From NCBI GenBank assembly GCA_902511755.1, contig CABXGL010000004.1, positions 1 to 64,000 on the forward strand: a stretch of DNA of 64,000 nucleotides, read 5' to 3'. The stretch is from an uncultured Bacteroidota bacterium (GTDB taxonomy: Bacteria; Bacteroidota; Bacteroidia; Flavobacteriales; Flavobacteriaceae). The notes below the pieces were generated by a model. It had not been told where the DNA came from. It searched no databases and saw only the letters and a list, made by a program, of their open reading frames with translations. The translations under genes and the position numbers were made by a program. Shown piece after piece: positions 38,166-48,529 of this stretch (its first letter is position 1; every line of letters starts with the position of its first letter).

Positions 38166-40920
38166 ACATTTTTTCCTTAAGAAAAGGAGAGATCTTTGAT
38201 TTATTTTCTTTTATTAGTTGTTCAGGGGATCCTTCAAAAATTACTTGTCCTCCTTTATTTCCGCCACCTAATCCTAGATCGATTATGTGATCTGCATTCT
38301 TTATTAGATCCACGTTGTGTTCAACAACTATAATTGAATGTCCATTATCTAATAGTGAATTAAAAGATTTTAAAAGTTTTTTAATATCATGAAAGTGTAA
38401 ACCTGTTGTAGGTTCATCAAAAATGAATAGGGTCTTATTTTTATTTTCACCTTTTAATAAAAATGTTGCTAATTTTATTCTTTGTGCCTCTCCGCCTGAA
38501 AGAGTAGAGGAGGCTTGACCAAGCTGAACATATCCCATTCCTACATCCTTTAAAGGTTTAATTTTTTTTACTATTCTACTTTGATTATATTTTGAAAAAA
38601 AATCAATACTTTGATCAACAGTCATTTTTAAAACATCATCAATGTTTTTTTCTTCAAATTTTACTCTTAATACCTCACTTTTAAATCTTTTACCTTTACA
38701 TATTTCACATGTAAGGTTTACATCAGCCATAAATTGCATTTCAATTTTAACTGTACCCTCGCCTTTACATGTTTCACATCTTCCTCCGTCAACATTAAAA
38801 GAGAAATGTTTAGCTTTATAATAATTAGCTTTTGAAAGTTTTTGAGATGCAAATAAATTTCTTATATCATCATATGCCTTTAAATATGTAACTGGATTAG
38901 ATCTTGAAGAAAGTCCAATGGGATTTTGATCAACATATTCTACTTCTTCAATTTTATTTAAATCACCATTTAATTCATCAAACTGACCAGGTTTTTCTTT
39001 AAATATTCCTTTGTCTTTTAATATAGCAGGGTACAATATTTTTTTTACTAGAGTTGTTTTTCCACTTCCTGATACACCTGTTACAGCTGTAAGATTGTTT
39101 AATGGAAAACCAACAGAAATATTTTTAAGATTATTTTCTCTAGCACCTTTTATATAGATTTTTCCAGATGAATATCTTCTTTTTATTGGAACCTTTATTC
39201 TTTCAATATTGTTTAAATATTTTGATGTTAGACTTTTAGATTTTAAAATTTCCTTTATTGTTCCTTGGGCAACAATCTTTCCTCCATTTGATCCTGCTTC
39301 AGGACCAATATCAATAATTTGATCGGCAGATTTCATTATATCTTCATCATGTTCTACAACTAAAACTGTATTTCCAATATCTTTTAATTTAATTAATATT
39401 TGAATAAGCTTTTTAGTGTCTTTTGGATGAAGCCCAATACTTGGTTCATCTAGCACATATAATGAACTTACCAACGAGCTGCCTAATGAATTTGCTAGAT
39501 TAATTCTTTGAGATTCTCCACCTGATAAAGTATTAGATCTCCTATTTAATGTTAGATAACTTAGCCCTACGTTACATATAAAATTTAATCTATTATTGAT
39601 TTCTTTTCTTATTCTTTTTGAAAGTTTTTTTTGATATTCAGAAAGTTTCAATTCATTCATAAAATCTAATAACTTATCAATTGGTAATTCTACTAGATCA
39701 ATTATTGATTTATTATTAATTTTTACAAACGAGGCCTCTTTTTTTAATCTTTTTCCATTACAAAGATTACACTTTGTTTTTCCTCTATATCTTGACAACA
39801 TCACCCTGTTTTGAATTTTATAACTTTTAGATTCTAATTTTTTGAAAAAAGAGTTTATACCTTTAAAATAACTGTTTCCGTTCCATAATGTATTTTTTTG
39901 ATTTTCAGTTAATTTAAAGTATGGTTTATGAATAGGAAAGTTAAAATATTGAGAATTTTTAATTAATTCATTTTTATATCTCCTCAATTTTTTACCTCTC
40001 CAAGGAGCTATAGCATCTTCATAAATAGATAGTCCATTATTAGGAATTACAAGTTCTTCATCAATACCTATAACATCTCCATAGCCTCCACATTGTGAAC
40101 ATGCACCAACTGGATTGTTGAAACTAAATAGATATTCATTTGGCTCTAAAAATTTAATACCATCTAACTCATACTTATTATTGAAAAAATATTTTTTATT
40201 AGTCGTTATGTTTTTAATGTATATTTCACCATTTCCTTCAAAAAACCCTAATTCAATAGAGTCAGACAATCTATTGATATAGTCTTTATCATCTTTATAA
40301 ATAGATCTATCGATTATTAAATGAAATTTTTTTGAAGTAATTCTTTTTATATCCTCAATTTTTTTAATATCTCCGTTTATTAAGATTCTTGCAAAACCTT
40401 GTTTTTTTAACATTTCAAGAATATTATTGCTATTCTCTTTTAAAGAAAGAATTAAAAATTTATCCTTTTCATTAAAATTTTTAATAGTTTTTAAAACAGT
40501 TTCAATATTATCCTTTTTAACTTCATTATTTGAAATAGGTGAATAGGTCATTCCAATTCTTGCAAATAATAATTTTAAATAATCATAAACTTCAGAACTT
40601 GTTCCAACAGTTGATCTAGGGTTTGAGTTGTTTACTTTTTGCTCAATTGCAATTGCAGGAGAAATTCCTATAATCTTATCTACTTTTGGTTTGTTAAGTT
40701 TCCCTAAAAATTGTCGTGCATAAGAAGATAAACTTTCGATGTACCTTCTTTGTCCTTCAGCATAAAGGGTGTCAAAAGCTAAACTAGACTTACCAGATCC
40801 AGAGAGACCAGTTAAAACAATTAACTTGTTTTTAGGTATATCTAAGTCTATGTTTTTAAGATTGTGCATTCTTGCACCTCTAATTTTAATAAAATCTTGA
40901 TCTAAATGGATGTTTTTCAA
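38158..40920 (-). CDS. uvrA: Excinuclease ABC subunit A
   Basis: Two ABC domains ('GLSGSGKSSLAFDTLYAEGQRRYIESLSSYARQFLG', 'GVSGSGKTTLV'), CxxC zinc motifs, 'LSGGESQRI'. Confidence 0.97.
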   Translation of the reverse strand: MKNIHLDQDFIKIRGARMHNLKNIDLDIPKNKLIVLTGLSGSGKSSLAFDTLYAEGQRRYIESLSSYARQFLGKLNKPKVDKIIGISPAIAIEQKVNNSNPRSTVGTSSEVYDYLKLLFARIGMTYSPISNNEVKKDNIETVLKTIKNFNEKDKFLILSLKENSNNILEMLKKQGFARILINGDIKKIEDIKRITSKKFHLIIDRSIYKDDKDYINRLSDSIELGFFEGNGEIYIKNITTNKKYFFNNKYELDGIKFLEPNEYLFSFNNPVGACSQCGGYGDVIGIDEELVIPNNGLSIYEDAIAPWRGKKLRRYKNELIKNSQYFNFPIHKPYFKLTENQKNTLWNGNSYFKGINSFFKKLESKSYKIQNRVMLSRYRGKTKCNLCNGKRLKKEASFVKINNKSIIDLVELPIDKLLDFMNELKLSEYQKKLSKRIRKEINNRLNFICNVGLSYLTLNRRSNTLSGGESQRINLANSLGSSLVSSLYVLDEPSIGLHPKDTKKLIQILIKLKDIGNTVLVVEHDEDIMKSADQIIDIGPEAGSNGGKIVAQGTIKEILKSKSLTSKYLNNIERIKVPIKRRYSSGKIYIKGARENNLKNISVGFPLNNLTAVTGVSGSGKTTLVKKILYPAILKDKGIFKEKPGQFDELNGDLNKIEEVEYVDQNPIGLSSRSNPVTYLKAYDDIRNLFASQKLSKANYYKAKHFSFNVDGGRCETCKGEGTVKIEMQFMADVNLTCEICKGKRFKSEVLRVKFEEKNIDDVLKMTVDQSIDFFSKYNQSRIVKKIKPLKDVGMGYVQLGQASSTLSGGEAQRIKLATFLLKGENKNKTLFIFDEPTTGLHFHDIKKLLKSFNSLLDNGHSIIVVEHNVDLIKNADHIIDLGLGGGNKGGQVIFEGSPEQLIKENKSKISPFLKEKMFI

Positions 40921-41010
40921 AATGACAAAAAATCAATCTATAAATATAGGTTTTAAATGATTTTTTTAACTACTAAACATTAAACAATTTAATATTTAAA
41001 ATGATTTTAC

Positions 41011-41018
41011 TAAATTTG
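41011..41018 (+). promoter_or_regulatory. Possible Bacteroidetes -7 element (TAAATTTG) upstream of the sigma-70 gene
   Basis: Exact TAnnTTTG match; no convincing -33 TTG at the right spacing. Confidence 0.3.
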
Positions 41019-41105
41019 AGTATAACATAAATAATCAGCCTATACCTGAAACCTACTTTTTTATATTGAAATAATAGAAATTAAATTTAATTTAAAATTT
41101 AGGTT

Positions 41106-41702
41106 ATGGTTAATTATGTAGATGATTCTGTCCTTCTTGACAGATTTAAATCCGGAAACAATAATTCTTTTCATTCACTTTTTTTAAGACATAAAAAAAG
41201 AATTTTTAATTATATAAACTCAAAAGTATTAGATGTGGATATCTCTAATGATATTTTACAAGAAACTTTTATTAAGGTCTTTAAAATTATAAGAAAAGGA
41301 TCTTACAATGAACAGGGTAAGTTTTTACCATGGATATTAAGAATTTCACATAATCTAGTAATGGATCATTTTAGATACAAGAAACGTTCTAAAATGATTT
41401 ATGAGAAAGACTTATACTATACTTTTTCAAATATTAAGTCATCAGATGATTCATTTAAAGAAAAAATAATTTCAGATAAAACATTATCTAAGACACTATC
41501 TAAAATGATAGATCAACTACCTGAAACACAAAAAGAAATTGTCAAATTAAGATTTTTTGAAAATTTGAGTTTTAAAGAAATAGCTGAGATGAATAATATA
41601 TCTATTAATACAGCTTTAGGAAGAGTTAGATATTCTCTTAATAATCTTAGAAAAACAATGGATAAGTCCTCTTTAAAAACTGAATTAATGGAATTAGTTT
41701 AG
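41106..41702 (+). CDS. ECF-type RNA polymerase sigma factor
   Basis: 'DISNDILQETFIKVFKII' (region 2) and 'LPETQKEIVKLRFFENLSFKEIAEMNNISINTALGRVRYSLNNLRK' (region 4). Confidence 0.93.
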   Translation: MVNYVDDSVLLDRFKSGNNNSFHSLFLRHKKRIFNYINSKVLDVDISNDILQETFIKVFKIIRKGSYNEQGKFLPWILRISHNLVMDHFRYKKRSKMIYEKDLYYTFSNIKSSDDSFKEKIISDKTLSKTLSKMIDQLPETQKEIVKLRFFENLSFKEIAEMNNISINTALGRVRYSLNNLRKTMDKSSLKTELMELV

Positions 41703-41704
41703 AA

Positions 41705-42352
41705 TTATATAGAGTTTTTTTTAATAAAAGATTTTCTTCCAATTTTTTGAGTAATTATATCAGTTTTAATATTCCATCCTCTAGCAGGAGAAAAATTTCT
41801 TCCATACCATATAATTTGTAAATGAAGTTTATTCCATAAATTTTTAGGAAAAATTCTTTTAGCATCCTTTTCAGTAGTTTTTACATTTTTCCCACTAGAC
41901 ATTCCCCATCGATACATCAATCTATGGATATGAGTATCTACTGGAAATGTAGGAATACCAAATGCCTGTGCCATAACAACACTTGCTGTTTTATGTCCAA
42001 CTGAAGGTAAGGCTTCAAGATCTTCAAAATTCTTAGGAACTTTTCCGTCATGTTTATCAATCAATATTTTAGATAATCCATAAATCCCCTTTGATTTCAT
42101 TGGAGATAAACCAACGGGTTTAATTATTTGTCTTATTTCATCAATAGATAATTTAATCATATCAAATGGATTATCAGCTTTTGAAAAAAGTAAGGGTGTT
42201 ATTTTGTTGACTCCAACATCAGTACTTTGTGCAGATAATAAGACAGCAATTAGAAGAGTATAAGGGTCTTTATGATCTAAAGGAATAGGAACCTCTGGAA
42301 ATAGAAGTTCTAGTGTTTCAATTATATAATTTACTCTATCTTTTTTATTCAT
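41705..42352 (-). CDS. nth: Endonuclease III
   Basis: 'LLSAQSTDVGVNKITPLLF', 'LPSVGHKTASVVMAQAFGIPTFPVDTHIHRLMYRWG'. Confidence 0.93.
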   Translation of the reverse strand: MNKKDRVNYIIETLELLFPEVPIPLDHKDPYTLLIAVLLSAQSTDVGVNKITPLLFSKADNPFDMIKLSIDEIRQIIKPVGLSPMKSKGIYGLSKILIDKHDGKVPKNFEDLEALPSVGHKTASVVMAQAFGIPTFPVDTHIHRLMYRWGMSSGKNVKTTEKDAKRIFPKNLWNKLHLQIIWYGRNFSPARGWNIKTDIITQKIGRKSFIKKNSI

Positions 42353-42387
42353 TTTAATTATTTAAATTTACTACAAAAATATATCAT

Positions 42388-42846
42388 ATGGCTTTATTAA
42401 AAGTGGGAGATAAAATTCCAAATTTTTCATGTTTTGATGACAAAGAAAATTTAATTACAAATAAAGATTTAATTGGTAAGAAAACAATAATTTTTTTCTA
42501 TCCAAGAGCTAACACACCTGGTTGTACTGCTCAGGCTTGTAACTTGTCAGAAAATTATTCTGAATTATCTAAAGTGGGTTTCACTATAATTGGAGTTAGT
42601 GCAGATAAAGTCAAATCTCAATCTTCTTTTTCAAGTAAGTTTGGAGGTTTCCCTTATCCATTGTTAGCAGATACTGAAAAAAAATTAATTAATGCTTTTG
42701 GGGTTTGGGGAATGAAAAAATTTATGGGAAAAGATTATGAAGGTATATTGAGAACTACATTTATAGTAGATGAAAATTTAATAATTACTAGAGTTATTGA
42801 AAAAGTAAAAACTAAAGACCATACAAAACAAATATTGGAGGAATAA
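42388..42846 (+). CDS. bcp: Thioredoxin-dependent peroxiredoxin (BCP family)
   Basis: 'IIFFYPRANTPGCTAQACNLSENY' and 'IIGVSADKVKSQSSF'. Confidence 0.93.
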   Translation: MALLKVGDKIPNFSCFDDKENLITNKDLIGKKTIIFFYPRANTPGCTAQACNLSENYSELSKVGFTIIGVSADKVKSQSSFSSKFGGFPYPLLADTEKKLINAFGVWGMKKFMGKDYEGILRTTFIVDENLIITRVIEKVKTKDHTKQILEE

Positions 42847-42849
42847 TTT

Positions 42850-44286
42850 TTACTTATATCCGAAAAGTTTTTTAGCTTTTATCTGATTAGTTACTTCTTT
42901 TGGTAACATTTTCTCCCATCCAGATTTCCCGTTTTTTATCTTTTTGAGAACTTTAAAAGAATAGATTTTAAGAAGATTTTCATCATATTTTTTAATGTCC
43001 ATTAAAATTTTATTGCTTTTAAAATATTTATATAGATTTTTCATTTTATTTGCTACCTGGATATTATTACTATTAATAATTATCTCATCCTTTGTTTTTA
43101 TTGGATATAAGAAAACTCTTAAGTTTTTGACAAATAATTTTCCAAATGCTTCTAATATGCCACCTCTAAGATTATCATAGTATTTTTCGTCAAATATTTC
43201 AATTAGATTATTAACACCCATAGTTAAAAAAACTTTATTTTGGGTATAATTAGAGAAATATTCAGCAAGTTTATAATATTCTTTGAAATTTGTTATCATA
43301 ACAGTATGTCCTAAGGCACATAATAATTTTGCTCTATCCATAAAATCTTCTTCATTTACATCACCATCTCCATTTGTAGATCTTAAATTAGACAAGGTGA
43401 TTTCAAATATATTTATTAGACTTTCTTCCTTAATATCTTTTTCTTTTGAAATTAGTTCTTTAGATTTTAAGTACATGTCTTCATTAACTAAAGTAACAGG
43501 CCTGAAACTTCCTCTAATTGCTAGAATATTTTTTTTCCATAAAACCCTAGCTGGTAAAATATTATTTCCATCAGGTCCAAACATGACTGCTTTTGTCATC
43601 CCATTTTTAACAAGTTCAAGACTCATTAACCTATTATCTACTTGATTAAACAGAGGGCCAGAAAAATTTATTGTATCAATTTCTATTGCAGAAGGATCAA
43701 TATGATCATATAAATATCTTAAAAGTTTTCTTGGTTCATTATGTTTGTAATAAGCTCCATAAATTAAATTAAGCCCCATAAGTCCTAATGCTTCTTGTTG
43801 AGCTTTAGCGTCAAAAGAATGAAATCTAACATGTATATGAACTTCACTATAAGGTTCTTTAGAATTGGTTTGAAATTTTATACCCATCCATCCATGACCT
43901 TTGTATTTTTTTGCAAAATCAATTGTAGCAACTGTATTTGCATAGGTGAAAAACATCTTATTTGGATGTTCTTTCCTGTTCATTCTATCTTCTAAAAGCT
44001 TTGTTTCATAGTCTAGCATTTTTTTAAGCCTAGATTCTGAAACATATCCATTATCTGTCTCATGACCATATATAGCATCACTAAATGCTTTATCATACGC
44101 ACTCATAGTTTTTGCTATTGTTCCTGAAGCTCCACCAGAACGAAAAAAGTGTCTAGCTACCTCTTGACCTGCACCTATTTCTGCGAAAGTACCGTAAATA
44201 TGTTCGTTGAGATTTATCCTTAAAGCTTTTGCTTTAACAGAAGGAACGTTTTCAAATGGTTGATCTCCTTTTAGGGAAACAGACAT
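42850..44286 (-). CDS. Conserved uncharacterised cytoplasmic protein
   Basis: Long ORF; no signal peptide and no plug/barrel features; 'IYGTFAEIGAGQEVARHFFRSGGASGTIAKTMSAYDKAFSDAIYG' N-terminal block. Confidence 0.75.
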   Translation of the reverse strand: MSVSLKGDQPFENVPSVKAKALRINLNEHIYGTFAEIGAGQEVARHFFRSGGASGTIAKTMSAYDKAFSDAIYGHETDNGYVSESRLKKMLDYETKLLEDRMNRKEHPNKMFFTYANTVATIDFAKKYKGHGWMGIKFQTNSKEPYSEVHIHVRFHSFDAKAQQEALGLMGLNLIYGAYYKHNEPRKLLRYLYDHIDPSAIEIDTINFSGPLFNQVDNRLMSLELVKNGMTKAVMFGPDGNNILPARVLWKKNILAIRGSFRPVTLVNEDMYLKSKELISKEKDIKEESLINIFEITLSNLRSTNGDGDVNEEDFMDRAKLLCALGHTVMITNFKEYYKLAEYFSNYTQNKVFLTMGVNNLIEIFDEKYYDNLRGGILEAFGKLFVKNLRVFLYPIKTKDEIIINSNNIQVANKMKNLYKYFKSNKILMDIKKYDENLLKIYSFKVLKKIKNGKSGWEKMLPKEVTNQIKAKKLFGYK

Positions 44287-44360
44287 CAGTGATACTATTA
44301 TGTAGCTAAGTTATAAGAATTTTGTCAAGTAAATGATATATTTATAATAAAAAGAATTAA

Positions 44361-45125
44361 TTGAAGGTAACTTTTTTAGGCACGGGTACATCTACAGGTA
44401 TTCCACTTATTGGGAGTAGTCACCCAGTATGTAAAAGCTCTAATAAGAAAGATAAAAGATTAAGATCTTCAATTTTAGTAGAATGGAATAAATCTTCATT
44501 TGTAATTGATACTGGACCAGATTTTAGACAACAAATGCTTAAATCAAATTGTCAACGAATTGATGGAGTGCTTTACACACATGAACATGCTGATCACACA
44601 TCAGGAATAGATGATTTAAGAGCTTTTTGTTTTAAACAAGGTGAAATACCATTTTTTGCTCATAAAAGAGTTATAAGTAATTTAAAAAATAGATTCAGTT
44701 ATATATTTGATAGAGAAAAAAAATATCCTAGTGCACCCTTATTAAAGCCTGTTGAAGTTATAGAAAATAAAAATTTTTTAATTTCTAATTTAAATATAAC
44801 TCCAATTAGTTATTTACATGCAGACTTACAAGTATATGGTTACAGATTTAATAATTTTGCCTATTTAACAGATTTAAAGACTATTGATGATAAAGAAATT
44901 AATAAATTAAAAGATCTTGATATATTAGTTTTAAACTGCATTAGAATAGAACCACATTATTCACATCTTAATTTAAATGAAGCTCTTAACCTAATTAAGT
45001 TAATAAAGCCAAAAATAACTTATCTAACTCATATTAGTTACCTTTTAGGTTTTCACAATGATGTTCAAGAAAAATTACCTGATTCTGTTTTCTTGTCTTA
45101 TGATGGACTAGAAATTAATTTATAG
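44361..45125 (+). CDS. MBL-fold metallohydrolase (PhnP-like)
   Basis: 'FLGTGTSTGIPLIG', 'VIDTGPDFRQQML', 'YTHEHADHTSGIDDLRAF'; TTG start. Confidence 0.9.
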   Translation: MKVTFLGTGTSTGIPLIGSSHPVCKSSNKKDKRLRSSILVEWNKSSFVIDTGPDFRQQMLKSNCQRIDGVLYTHEHADHTSGIDDLRAFCFKQGEIPFFAHKRVISNLKNRFSYIFDREKKYPSAPLLKPVEVIENKNFLISNLNITPISYLHADLQVYGYRFNNFAYLTDLKTIDDKEINKLKDLDILVLNCIRIEPHYSHLNLNEALNLIKLIKPKITYLTHISYLLGFHNDVQEKLPDSVFLSYDGLEINL

Positions 45126-45770
45126 CATTTTTTTATTTAACCAGGATAACATTGATTTGAAATTTTCTGGACATACTCCATGACCAACAGGATATGTTTC
45201 AAAATCATAAATTATATTGTTTTGGTTTAAAAAATTAAGTGATTCTTTAGCCTGGTTAAAAGGAAGTACTTCATCTTCTGTTCCATGAGAAATATAAAAA
45301 GATAAATCATTTAAATTATCTTTTGATAAAGTAATTATGTTTGGATCTATTCCTCCACTCATTGAAATAACATTTTTAATATTTTTTGGATAGGTTAGAG
45401 CAACTGCATTAATTAGTATAGAACCCTGACTAAATCCCAGTAGAGTAGTATTGGTTATGTCAGTGTTATATTTTATTGAACAACCTTTAACACATTTAAG
45501 TATTAGGTCTCTAGATTTTATAGCCATTTCAATATCATATGTTTTATTTCCTTTATTATCAAAATAAATATCATACCAAGCATAACCCATACCAGGAGTA
45601 TTTATTGGTCCTCTAATTGAAACAATAGTATATTCACTTGGAATTGCTCTTGAAAAGGAAAATAGGTCCTCTTCATTACTTCCAAATCCATGAACCATTA
45701 AAAGTAGGGGTGATCTCTTATCTTTAATGCTAGATTCTTTAATAATGTGTAAGAAAGGTAAATCAGTCAT
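45120..45770 (-). CDS. Phospholipase/carboxylesterase-like alpha/beta hydrolase
   Basis: 'LMVHGFGSNEEDLF', 'LLGFSQGSIL', 'ISHGTEDEVLPFNQA', 'YPVGHGV'. Confidence 0.87.
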   Translation of the reverse strand: MTDLPFLHIIKESSIKDKRSPLLLMVHGFGSNEEDLFSFSRAIPSEYTIVSIRGPINTPGMGYAWYDIYFDNKGNKTYDIEMAIKSRDLILKCVKGCSIKYNTDITNTTLLGFSQGSILINAVALTYPKNIKNVISMSGGIDPNIITLSKDNLNDLSFYISHGTEDEVLPFNQAKESLNFLNQNNIIYDFETYPVGHGVCPENFKSMLSWLNKKML

Positions 45771-47016
45771 TAATTAGAAACTTTTCTTTTGCAATTATCC
45801 CAATTGGTCTTCCTTTCATTTTAGTTCCCAGAAAAGCACTGTTTTTAGATTTAGATAATATATCTGATTTTGAAAAAACATACTGTTTGTCTATGGTAAA
45901 TAGAGACATATTTGAATTAGATCCTTCTTCAATCGTATAATCTTTAATTCCAAACCTAGACTTGCCAGATGTAAGAATTTTTATTGTTTTTTCTAAATTA
46001 AATATGTTTAATAGAGCTCCAAAAAATGATTCTAGACCAATAGTTCCATATTCAGCATTATCTATATCCATTTTTTTATTATCAATATCTATTGGCAAGT
46101 GATCGCTTGTTACCATATCGATAGTACCATCTTCTACACCTCTAATGAGAGCTTTTCTATCTAATTCAGTTCTTAAAGGTGGTAAAACTTTGTAACGTGT
46201 ATCAAAATTTTTTAATTTTTCTTCATTAAATATTAAATTATGAATTGCTACACTACATGAAATATCCAAACCCTTGTTTTTTGCTTGTCTAATAAGATCA
46301 ACAGAGCTTTTACATGATATAGTAGGAATATGAAGCTTTCCTCCAGTATATTCTAAAATTTTTATATCACGATTTAATTGGGTTTCTTCAGACAATGAGG
46401 GTATTCCTTTTATACCATATGAAGTACTAACTATTCCCTCATTAATTACTCCCCCCTTTGAGAGATATTTATCTTGTGCAAATGACATTAATAATCCATT
46501 AAAGGTTTGAGAGTATAAAAGTGCAGTTTTTAATAAGTTAGGATTTACAATTGACTTTTTAAAATCATAAAAACCAACTGCTCCACTTTCTTGCATATCT
46601 TTTAATTCAGCTAATTCTTGGGATTTACTTGATAAAGTAAAAGCTCCAATTGGGTGAATGTTTGTAATAAGTTGATTTGATTTTGATTTTATAAAAGATA
46701 TATCTGCTTGAGTATCTATAACAGGTTTAGTGTTAGGGTTAAGAAGAATATCAGTAAATCCACTTTTTCCAGCAATTATTCCACCATTATTAATTGTCTC
46801 TCTCTCTTCGTAGCCAGGTTCACCAAAAGAAACACTACTGTCAAACCATCCTTTAGAGACGTGTAAACCTTCTATACTAATTTCTTTAGATCCCTTTGAA
46901 GAAATAGATTTGTCAATTTTAGAAATTTTTCCTTTAGTAATTAAAATATCTTGCTTTCTACCGTGGTATTTACTCTCGGTATTTATAACTTTTGCAGATT
47001 TAAGAATAATAGACAT
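45763..47016 (-). CDS. pyrC: Dihydroorotase-family amidohydrolase
   Basis: 'VSKGWFDSSVSFGEPGYEERETINNGGIIAGKSGFTDILLNPNTKPVIDT', 'DMVTSDHLPIDID'. Confidence 0.88.
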   Translation of the reverse strand: MSIILKSAKVINTESKYHGRKQDILITKGKISKIDKSISSKGSKEISIEGLHVSKGWFDSSVSFGEPGYEERETINNGGIIAGKSGFTDILLNPNTKPVIDTQADISFIKSKSNQLITNIHPIGAFTLSSKSQELAELKDMQESGAVGFYDFKKSIVNPNLLKTALLYSQTFNGLLMSFAQDKYLSKGGVINEGIVSTSYGIKGIPSLSEETQLNRDIKILEYTGGKLHIPTISCKSSVDLIRQAKNKGLDISCSVAIHNLIFNEEKLKNFDTRYKVLPPLRTELDRKALIRGVEDGTIDMVTSDHLPIDIDNKKMDIDNAEYGTIGLESFFGALLNIFNLEKTIKILTSGKSRFGIKDYTIEEGSNSNMSLFTIDKQYVFSKSDILSKSKNSAFLGTKMKGRPIGIIAKEKFLIND

Positions 47017-47099
47017 GCAATCAAGTTATCCGTAAGAACATTGCTAAATAATGTTGGGCAAATATAAGGATTGATTTTGGAATTTGATTAAAAAAAAAA

Positions 47100-47873
47100 T
47101 TAAAAACCTTCAAAAATGCCTAATCCAAATAGTGCAAAATCATATTTTACTGGATCTTCAACATCTAGTTCTCTTAACTTGCTATCTAATTCTAAAACTG
47201 CTTTATGATCATTTTGTTTTCTTAATAGAAGACCTAACTTTCTAGCAACATTGCCGCTATGAATGTCTAATGGACAGGAAAGAATTGAAGGAGATATTTT
47301 TTTCCATATTCCAAAATCAACACCATTGTTATCTTTTCTAACCATCCATCTTAAAAACATATTCAATCTTTTACAAGCTGAACCTTTATATGGATCACTA
47401 ATATGTTTTGTTGTTCTTTTAGGAAAATTATTATTAAAAAATATTTTTTTAAAATTATTAATACTAGAATGCATATTTAATTCATTTCTTTTGAGACAAA
47501 AAACAGTTTCTAAATCGTCATAATTAGAATAAATTCTTTTTAATGTTTTTATAAAGTATCTAAAATCAATAGAATTAAATGTTCTATGAATTATATTAGT
47601 TTTTTCAATTTCTTTTTCTGAAGCATTTAAAACAAAATCATATGGTGAATTATCTAATATTTCCATCATTTTAAATGAATTTTTAATTATTGTTTTTCTT
47701 TGACCCCATGCAATTGTTGATGTTAAAAATGAAGAAATTTCAATGTCTTGTTTTTTTTTGAATTTATGAGGAACTTGAATAGGGTCAGAATCTATAAAAC
47801 TTTTTTGATTGTATTGAAAAGATTTTTCATCTAAAAAATCTTTTATTTCATAATTAGTTAACCCATTTACCAT
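47100..47873 (-). CDS. TIGR02757/DUF2400-family protein
   Basis: 'IAWGQRKTIIKNSFKMMEILDNSPYDFV', 'KRLNMFLRWMVRKD', 'CPLDIHSGNVARKLGLL'. Confidence 0.8.
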   Translation of the reverse strand: MVNGLTNYEIKDFLDEKSFQYNQKSFIDSDPIQVPHKFKKKQDIEISSFLTSTIAWGQRKTIIKNSFKMMEILDNSPYDFVLNASEKEIEKTNIIHRTFNSIDFRYFIKTLKRIYSNYDDLETVFCLKRNELNMHSSINNFKKIFFNNNFPKRTTKHISDPYKGSACKRLNMFLRWMVRKDNNGVDFGIWKKISPSILSCPLDIHSGNVARKLGLLLRKQNDHKAVLELDSKLRELDVEDPVKYDFALFGLGIFEGF

Positions 47874-48516
47874 CTACAAGATTAAGTTTTCTATCGGCCA
47901 TGTCAGCTAATTTTTTATTATGAGTAACAATTACAATTGTTAGATTTAATCTATCCCTAAGTTCAAAAAACAATTTGTGTAATTTGTTAGCAGAGATAGA
48001 ATCAAGATTTCCGCTTGGTTCGTCTGCAAATAAAATAGAAGGTTCATTTATTAGTGCTCTTGCTACCGCAACCCTTTGTTGTTCACCACCAGAGAGTTCT
48101 GAAGGTTTTTGATCTTTAATCTGAAGAATATCAAGCGATTCAAATAGTTTCTCAGCTTTCTTGTTAATTAAATCTGTTTTGTCACCTTTTATCATTCCAG
48201 GAATGCAAACATTTTCTATTGCAGTAAATTCAGGCAATAGTTCATGAAATTGAAATACAAAACCTATTTGTTTATTTCTGAATTTAGAAATATCATTTTC
48301 ATTGAGTTTTATGATTTCAGTTTCATTTAATAATAAATTATACTTGTCCAAATTATCAGCCTTATCTAAAGTGCTTAAAATGTAAAGTAAGGTGGTTTTG
48401 CCAGCTCCTGAGGGACCTACAATTGAAACTATTTCTCCTTTCTTAACATCAATACTTACATTGTCCAATACTTTTTTGTTATCAAATGTTTTAGTAATAT
48501 TTACTGCTGAAATCAT
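47854..48516 (-). CDS. lolD: LolD-like lipoprotein-release ABC transporter ATP-binding protein
   Basis: Walker A 'GPSGAGKTTLLYILSTLDKAD', 'FQFHELLPEFTAIENVCIPGMI', 'LSGGEQQRVAVARALI', 'LFADEPSGNLDS'. Confidence 0.9.
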   Translation of the reverse strand: MISAVNITKTFDNKKVLDNVSIDVKKGEIVSIVGPSGAGKTTLLYILSTLDKADNLDKYNLLLNETEIIKLNENDISKFRNKQIGFVFQFHELLPEFTAIENVCIPGMIKGDKTDLINKKAEKLFESLDILQIKDQKPSELSGGEQQRVAVARALINEPSILFADEPSGNLDSISANKLHKLFFELRDRLNLTIVIVTHNKKLADMADRKLNLVDGKWVN

Positions 48517-48529
48517 ATTTTTAAAGAGT

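Noticed and set aside
43283-43645. 120-aa antisense ORF
   Set aside because: Entirely opposite the 478-aa conserved-looking gene; no start context or family motif.
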